From: Antilocapra americana
Taxonomy: Eukaryota > Chordata > Mammalia > Artiodactyla > Antilocapridae
Length of the DNA stretch: 64,000 nucleotides
Reading direction: 5' to 3'
Assembly: GCA_007570785.1 (NCBI GenBank)
Contig: ML664173.1
Coordinates: 13,115,933-13,179,932, forward strand
Position 1 is the stretch's first letter. Each line of letters begins with the position of its first letter. The position numbers and the translations under genes are program-made. Shown piece by piece: positions 57,932 to 64,000 of the stretch. Under the pieces are notes generated by a model, which ran no database searches, had not been told where the DNA came from, and saw only the letters and a program-made list of their open reading frames with translations.

Positions 57932-57944
57932 AGATCCTCTTGGG

Positions 57945-58362
57945 GGTTGAAGGGTGGCGCCCAAATGATATGCCCACATCCTAACCCCCAGAGCCTGCAA
58001 TTATGTCATTCAGCAGACAAAAGGGTCTTTGTAGGTGTGATTAAGTTCAGAATCTTGAAATGAGATCTTCCCGGATTGCCCAGGTAGGCCCTAAATCCAA
58101 TGACAAGTGTCCTCAGAAGAAAACAGAAGACGGAGGCAGAGACTGGCGTGATGCAACCACAGGAAGGCCTGGAGCCACCAGCAGCAGCAGCAGCAGCAGC
58201 AGTAGCAGGAAGGGGTGCCCCCTGGGGCCCCCAGGAGAGGCCTGGCCCTGTCTGCACCTTGTCCGCATAGTTCTGGCCTCCAGAACCATAAGAGAATGAA
58301 TTTCTGTGGGCCACCTCATTTGCAGCCATGTGTCATGGCAATCACAGGAAACTAATATACCT
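57945..58362 (+). mobile_element. MLT1-type LTR containing a CAG repeat
   Basis: 'Gggtctttgtaggtgtgatt', 'aggccctaaatccaatgac', 'gtgtcctcagaagaaaac', 'gacggaggcagagactgg', 'ctggcctccagaaccataag', 'aatttctgtgggccacc', ending 'gaaactaatata'. Confidence 0.85.
58178..58208 (+). repeat. (CAG)n trinucleotide repeat
   Basis: About eight CAG units with one interruption (TAG), derived from the 'gccaccagaagc' segment of the LTR. Minus strand (ADCK1 sense) reads CTG. Confidence 0.95.
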
Positions 58363-58545
58363 GCTTCCTGGATGTGGGGCCTTGGACAAGTCACTTAATC
58401 TGTGCTTCAGTCTGTCCATCTGTAAAGGAGGGACAATAACAACAGGATCCACCTCTGGGTCCTTGTGAAGTTTTAACACAGACCAAACTCTTGGCACAAT
58501 GCCTGTCCCGTGGTGCTCGGTCGATGTAAACACTTGCTCTTAGCA
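58363..58545 (+). repeat. MIR SINE
   Basis: 'Ccttggacaagtcacttaat', 'ctgtgcttcagtctgtcc', 'atctgtaaaggagggac', 'cttgtgaagttttaacac', 'ttggcacaatgcctg'. Confidence 0.8.
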
Positions 58546-58867
58546 TCAGAAGCCATCTGGGGAACCCATTTTAAAAAATGGGTTCTCCAGGCCTCACCCC
58601 AGAATCATCGAAAACAAATTCTAGACTATAAGGTCTAAGAGTCTGTACTTCCAAGGCTCCCCTCTGATCATCTGCTAGGTTAGGAACCATCAGTAAACTG
58701 TCACATTCCACCCTCCACAACAGAGTCTCTGATGTTTCCAGGAAGCTGTCCTTCTGGATGCCGATTTCACAGCTGTATTCAACTATCTTTGCAGTAAGAA
58801 GGTCCAGCTTTTGTCCAACCCCCCATTGTGTAGCTTTGCCCCATCTCCCTCTTGAGGTAGAAACAGC

Positions 58868-59034
58868 TTGGTTAGACCGAAAGCACCCAGTCCAGGATGA
58901 GAAAGGAAACTGCAGGGAGACTTTCAGTGGAAAAAGCAATCAGCAGTGAGAAGCCCAGCGACGGTTAGTCTGGGATGGACTCTGAGACGAAAAAAGAGAG
59001 GCTGACACGGAGGTTTCTCCAGCTCCTGCGCCAT
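58868..59034. repeat. 167-base duplicated segment, copy A
   Basis: Aligns colinearly with 59414-59580 at roughly 80% identity by eye. Exact shared words include 'gaaagcacccagtcca', 'ggaaaaagcaatcagca' and 'tctgggatggactct'. Confidence 0.85.
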
Positions 59035-59411
59035 TGTTGTTGTTCAGTTGCTCAATTGTGTCCAACTCTTTCCGACCCCACAGACTGCAGCACACCAGGC
59101 TTCCTCATCCTTCACCATCTCCTGGAGCTTGCTCAAACTCATGTCCATTGAGTCGGTGATGCCATCCAACCATCTCATCCTCTGTCATCCCCTTCTCTTG
59201 CCCTCAACCTTTCCCAGAATCAGGGTCTTTTCCAATGAGCCAGCTTTTCACATTAGTGGCCAAAGTACTGGAGCTTCAGCTTCAGCATCAGTCCTTCCAA
59301 TGATTATTCAGGGTTGATTTCCTTTAGGATTGACTGGTTTGATCTCCTTGTGGTCCAAGGGACTCTCAAGAGTCTTCTCCAGCACCGCAGTTTGAAAGCA
59401 CCAGTTCTTCT
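59035..59411 (-). mobile_element. BovB LINE 3' end between the duplicated segments
   Basis: Antisense BovB: 'gttgttgttcagttgctcaa', 'gactgcagcacaccaggc', 'catgtccattgagtcggtg', 'tgatttcctttaggattgac', 'caagggactctcaagagtc'. Confidence 0.9.
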
Positions 59412-59413
59412 GT

Positions 59414-59580
59414 TTGGTCATGGTGAAAGCACCCAGTCCAAGGTGAAAAAGCAAACTGCAGGGAGGTTTTCAATGGAAAAAGCAATCAGCAATGAGAAGC
59501 CTGGCTGTCGTTAATCTGGGATGGACTCTAATATGAGCAAAGATGGGCTGAAGCTGGGGTTTCTCTGGCTCCTGCCCCAT
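59414..59580. repeat. 167-base duplicated segment, copy A'
   Basis: Second copy of 58868-59034, starting two to three bases after the BovB fragment ends. Confidence 0.85.
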
Positions 59581-61661
59581 CAGCACAACACCATCTCTGG
59601 GGAGGAGGGTCCTCTGCCCTCCACCAGCTCCCCCATAGAACCAGGGGGCAGGGGCAGTTGGAGAGCAGATCGGCGGCAGCAGCAGGAAGCCAGCCAGGAG
59701 GATCAAGGCAGCCCGTGTAGGCAAAGGAGCTGCAGACACGATACACAAGGAAATGGCTAATGATAATTGTGCTGATCAGGTGGAGAGATGCCTCGCGCAG
59801 GCGATGGCCTCCCATCACCGGAAAGCCAAGGGCTTATTTTGTTTCATTTCAGCTGTGGCCTTTGGAAAGAGATCACTGCTTCTGAGCAGCAGGAATAAAC
59901 ACCATCCCATAAGGCAGCTTCAAGCCCAGAGCAGCCCTAACAGACAGACAGGGTGAGCTGGGGGGAGAGAAAAGCTAGAAAGAGAGCAGCCAAGCCCAGC
60001 AGGGGAAAGACTGAGGCAATGGTGGGCGCAAGCCAGAGTTTGGCCCAGCATCTGCTACAGATGGTGCAGCCTGTGTTTTCCCAAGTGTGACCTGGTACCA
60101 GTGATGGTGTGCAAAACAGTGGTACAAGCAGCGATTTGGGGTGGTACCCAGAACACCAGAAAAATAAATCTTATTTGCATATGCAGTAGACCCACAGAAA
60201 GAAAGCTAGTCTATCAAATCTGTAATTTCACAGATATGTTTGCTTAGAACAAAATCAAATAAAGGAAAAAAGAGTCAATAAAATGCAAAAGGTCATACCA
60301 ATACATGAATAGTGGGGCATAAAGAAGTGAGTGGGAATGACAACCAGTGAATTCAAGACAGTGCTTGCTTCTGTCTATACAGAAGGGAGGCTGGAATCAG
60401 GGCGGCTACAATTGTGTGGGCGAGGTATCACTTCTGAAATTGAGCAGAAAGTGTAAGGGTGGTCACTAGGTTATTTTATACCTTTTTTAGGTCCCATATT
60501 TTACTCGTTTTAAAAAGAAAAGAGGCATGCAGACATGGCAAAATGGGTACTGTTTGTTTTTGGCCACGGTCCACAAGTCACTGAGAAGTTTAGGGCAACC
60601 AAGAAGGCAACTTGGCATTTGCGTGGTCTGCCTGGGATCCACAGAAAAGCCACACAGTGGGCCCAATCTCCAGGGGAAGCACAAAGCATGCCACATTCTC
60701 CCCCTGGGTCCCCACTGATGGGAATGGGCCCCCAGAAGGCTTTTTGCAGCTCACACCAAGGCCCAACAGCCTCCTGCTATAGAATTCTCTCTGAATCAGA
60801 AAGACGCTGGGGTCAGGGCCACTGCAGAAAGTCACGGAGGTTTGCAAGGCAGTACTCAAAAAGATCTGCATATGCAGAAAACTGAAAAGGAGGTGCTAGA
60901 TTCAAGAGCAGACTGGTCTCCCTACACCAGAGGCCTGGTCCTCAGATGACCCAACCAGAACAAATTAAATGCAGCTCATGCTCCTGCAGAAATTATCACA
61001 AACTCTGAGAAAGCCAGTCATCAAGACAGCAAGGATTTAATTTCCCTCCTGCTCTGCACAGCATACTCTGAGGCAAAATATTCCATGATGACAAACGAAA
61101 GCAGCAAAAGGAATCTGTGGAACAGAGTCCATGAAAACTCACTGAAAAGCATCCATGCCTGGTTGACAGGCAATGAATGTGCCATGGAACAGTGGCACCA
61201 TTAGAAAAGGCAACCGTGGAGGCGGCCATCCAGGCAGGTACCCCAAGCCCCAGTGGGGTTAGCAGCCCCTCCCATGCAGGGCTCCTGCCCCCAACCTCTT
61301 GGCTAGGAGCCAGCTGCTGTCCAGGGCCAGAGCTACGGGAAAGACACTGCTCTTCTGCAACTGGAGATTTCACACCTGCTCCCCCCACCAGGCTGTGGGC
61401 AACTTAAGCGCAAACTTTGAGCCTTATTTCCCTTTAAATCCTCTGAGCCTGAGCGTGACACAGCACCTGGCACAGAGCAGGCTCGGTTAACGCCGGTTAA
61501 AATAACAGGTGGATGGAAGAATGGCAAACGCATGCACTGGTTTGGCCAGGACAGTTCCAAGTTTCAGAGAATATTCCTTAAAAAGAGCCAGATGCTGCTA
61601 CAGTTCCCCTTGCAGAGTAAGAGTATCTTTAAAATGCCTATTGAATTATCACACCCTCACT
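59581..61661. other. Single-copy intron sequence, nothing firm recognised
   Basis: 60120-60480 is AT-rich and has an octamer-like 'atttgcat' at 60173. 61440-61505 resembles a MIR 3' end ('cacagcacctggcacagagc'). No exon. Confidence 0.35.
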
Positions 61662-61675
61662 AAGCTGAGAATGTG

Positions 61676-61788
61676 AAGTGAAGTGAAAGTCGCTCAGTTG
61701 TGTCCGACTCTTTGCAATCCCATGGACCATACAGCCCATGGAATTCTCCAGGCCAGAATACTGGAGTGGGTAGCCGTTCCCTTCTCCA
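61676..61788 (-). mobile_element. Bov-A SINE fragment with perfect 14-base duplication
   Basis: Antisense tail 'aagtgaagtgaaagtcgctc', 'gactctttgcaatcccatgg', ends 'gttcccttctcc'. Flanked by 'aagctgagaatgtg' at 61662-61675 and 61789-61802. Confidence 0.93.
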
Positions 61789-61802
61789 AAGCTGAGAATG
61801 TG

Positions 61803-63329
61803 GTTATCCTCAAAACGAGCAGTTGTTCAACTGAACTGAACAACTCAAGAGTTGAAACCCTTTCCCAAAGCCAAGAGCTAGCATCTACTGATTCCTCTAG
61901 AGGGTCTATACTCCCCTCCACTGGGGAATGCAAACCTCTCAATATTTGTTGAATTAACAGCTCTTTGGTTGGTGGATTAAATAAGTAAAGGGTCTATTGC
62001 CCTTCTCTCTCCTCCTCTGTTTCCCAAGCCCACCCCAGGCAGAACCACAGCCTCGGGGCGCACACCGGAGAAAAGCCGCACAGACATCTTTGGCTCTACT
62101 TTTTATCCAACGTGGTGCCTTCCCAGAGGTTGCAAGTGGATAAAAAGGGAGACAACCAAGTATAGAGGGCAAAGAACCTGGAACTGGGCAAGAGCTGGAC
62201 TTGTCCAAGCACAAGTCCGGAATCTGCCCACAAACCTGCGGGGGCCTGAAGAAATCACAACCTGCCTCTGAGCCTCCAGTCCCCACCTGTACTTGGAGCC
62301 TTGAGTGGCCTGACGCTGCAGATGTCTTTCAGTGGATCCAGTATAAACAGCCATCGCCTTACCTGAGACACTTATTCTGCTCCTCTGACTAATAACCACT
62401 AGTCAGAAGTAGAATCCATTTCCCCCGGAAATACCTCACCAAATGCCGTAGTGCTAAAGGTCGACAGAGGATGATTCCTCCCCCTAAAATGTAGAATTCA
62501 GTAATGCTGAAACTGGTCATCCATATTCCAGCCCAAAGCAGCCTGTATCCCTAAACAAAGTTAGGTGTAAAGGTTAACAGGACTTAACCGGCACCAAAAG
62601 GTCTTATGGCAAATTTACAGCTACCTTCCCTTTCAAGGGTAGCAGATGAACCTCCTGTCCCCAGGTTTCAGGCAAGCACTTGGAGGGAGCCCCCCGAGAG
62701 GTGTAAGGTTCCTCTCTCTCCCTTCTCTCGCCCTCCCTGTGGAAGGAGCAGTCATCAACCGGATTGGTGAGTTTGCCTCACCTCTTCCTCTCTCCTCCCT
62801 TTTGGGATACGGAACTGGGTCCAGCAGCCCCTCCCTGTCCTAAGAGGCATGACCCCACTTGAGAGGCTTGTCCTGCCTCATCCATACCTGGGGAGGTAGG
62901 TCTATCAAATTCAGGGGTGAAGCCCACTTGCTCCAACCCAGCATTAATCAGTAATAAAACTGACATTTTTATTCTCCACCTGGCAGAGTCCTGCATCTCC
63001 TTGGTTCTGCTTCTCAGGCCAAGAGGAAAAGAATATTTATATCACTACCTCCTAAGCTCAAATATTTATTAACTATAGTAATTAATAAGACACACACATC
63101 CCAAGGATCTGAAGTATCCCAGGAAGCAAACCACAGGAGCCCAGTGACCAGCTCCGTAACAAGAAACTGAATTCAGCTAAAAAGATTCTCAGTCACAAGA
63201 GCAATCAAGGTCCCCTCCCGATATTAGGATGTTGACCAAGGAAGGAAAAGGCATATCCGATCCGTCTCACTCTCCTGCTCTTCCCACTCCAAACAGACAC
63301 ACACACACAGAGATCCAGTATGCTTCCCC
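61803..63329. other. Single-copy intron sequence, nothing recognised
   Basis: No repeat family, RNA or exon recognised. A short CA run is at 63298-63309. 63025-63095 is AT-rich. Confidence 0.4.
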
Positions 63330-63840
63330 AAGAATATATGAGCGGGACTCATTAGGCTACAAGGGACAGAAAACCGAACTCAAACCACCTGAAACAAAAA
63401 AAGGATTTCCTGGCATAAGTAAATGAAAAGTCCAATGGTCTCTAACATCAGGCCCAGCTAGATCTCGAGATTCAAATGACACATCTCTCTACAACACTGA
63501 TTCCATTCACAGATGGGCTTTCATCTCATGGTGGCAAGATGGCTGCCAGCAGCTCTAAGCCAACATCTGCTACTCTAAACTAATCCAGCAGAAAAGACAG
63601 TGTCCCCTAAGGGACACCCCCAAAAGTTCTAGAGCTGACTGATGCTCACTAACCAGAATTGGCTTAGATACTCATCCTGGAATCAGAGGCATGGACTACA
63701 CAGACAGCCCAAGTCACATATCCACCCTGAGCATGGGGTAAACCCCATTCAAACCTCATGGCATGTACATATGAGATACGGGTGGTTCCCCAAAGGAAAG
63801 TTTACATGCTGCTCCCTAAAATGAGAATGATTCCTGCACT
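63330..63840. repeat. Old interspersed repeat, family not assigned
   Basis: Layout resembles a common mammalian LTR/DNA-type repeat: 'gaaaagtccaatggtctc', 'catggtggcaagatggctgc', 'cagcagctctaagccaac', 'aatccagcagaaaagacagt', 'agctgactgatgctc', 'agtcacatatccacc'. Confidence 0.5.
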
Positions 63841-63950
63841 GCAAAATTAACATCTGTCCACTACACCCCGACCCCTTTGTCAGAATCAAGTCAGTGCTGC
63901 CTCCTCCAGCCCACTGTCTAGATGTCTGGACCAGCAGTGGCTTCTTTGTG

Positions 63951-64000
63951 CTTTGTTGCTATTATTGTTATAGTCGCTAAGTCCTGTCCCACTCTTTAGG
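63951..64000 (-). mobile_element. Start of an antisense Bov-A/BovB-related retroposon, cut by the window edge
   Basis: 'Gttgctattattgttatagt', 'cgctaagtcctgtcccactc' is the usual left end of antisense Bov-A copies ('gtcgctaagtcgtgtccgac'). Confidence 0.75.

Larger units (their letters stand above)
38781..64000 (-). other. ADCK1: ADCK1 upstream intron (partial)
   Basis: Ends in the acceptor AG at 38782-38781. At least one further coding exon with the initiator must lie upstream on the minus strand. I searched by eye for the N-terminal exon and did not find it, so this stretch is read as at least 25 kb of intron. A missed short exon cannot be excluded. Confidence 0.65.

Noticed and set aside
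1..64000. CRISPR arrays, phage, operons or bacterial genes
   Set aside because: Regularly spaced repeats here are dispersed SINEs and microsatellites, and the only genes are spliced vertebrate exons.
38781..64000. N-terminal ADCK1 exon
   Set aside because: Searched by eye for the expected minus-strand codons and found no convincing match; a translated alignment would settle it.

Overview
This window is ruminant (cattle, sheep or goat type) nuclear DNA. It lies inside one large, intron-rich gene on the minus strand, ADCK1, an AarF/ABC1/UbiB-type mitochondrial protein kinase-like protein. The host lineage is shown by more than a dozen Bov-tA/Bov-A SINEs (tRNA-Glu-like head plus BovB-derived tail), several BovB LINE 3' ends, CHR-type SINEs and a young ruminant L1 3' end. 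I see no bacterial, phage, plasmid or CRISPR features. The exact species cannot be decided by eye.

Only two coding exons are recognisable. In transcription order they are 38780-38577 (68 codons, with the family's KxGQ motif) and 9860-9702 (53 codons, with the Ala-rich nucleotide loop and the VAVK lysine). Both begin and end between codons, have AG/GT borders, and join in frame across a 28,716-base intron. About 73 N-terminal residues and the whole C-terminal kinase half must lie outside the window or in exons I could not recognise. I therefore read 1-9701 and 38781-64000 as flanking introns.

Layout by region. 1-9.7 kb: MaLR-like LTRs, one Bov-tA with a perfect 14-base target duplication, and a BovB 3' end with an 11-base duplication. 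9.9-38.6 kb: the long intron, with many SINEs, microsatellites, a 5'-inverted L1 (22.6-23.3 kb), an LTR split by a BovB fragment (30.7-31.6 kb), a CpG-rich block at 29.4-29.7 kb abutting an AT-rich segment, a GC-rich patch ending in a perfect CRE (22.56 kb), and a strong CTCF-like site (34.36 kb). 38.8-64 kb: mostly non-coding, with a roughly 5-kb nest of old L1 sequence (43.9-49 kb), a 68-base sequence present twice within that nest, AT-rich homeodomain-site clusters (42.4 and 57.1 kb), and a 167-base duplication flanking a BovB fragment (58.9-59.6 kb).

There is no multi-gene system here. The main content is one conserved gene, its introns, nested retroposons and a few candidate regulatory elements. 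Family names for old repeats (MIR, L2, MLT1) are assigned from remembered consensus patterns, and their edges are approximate.
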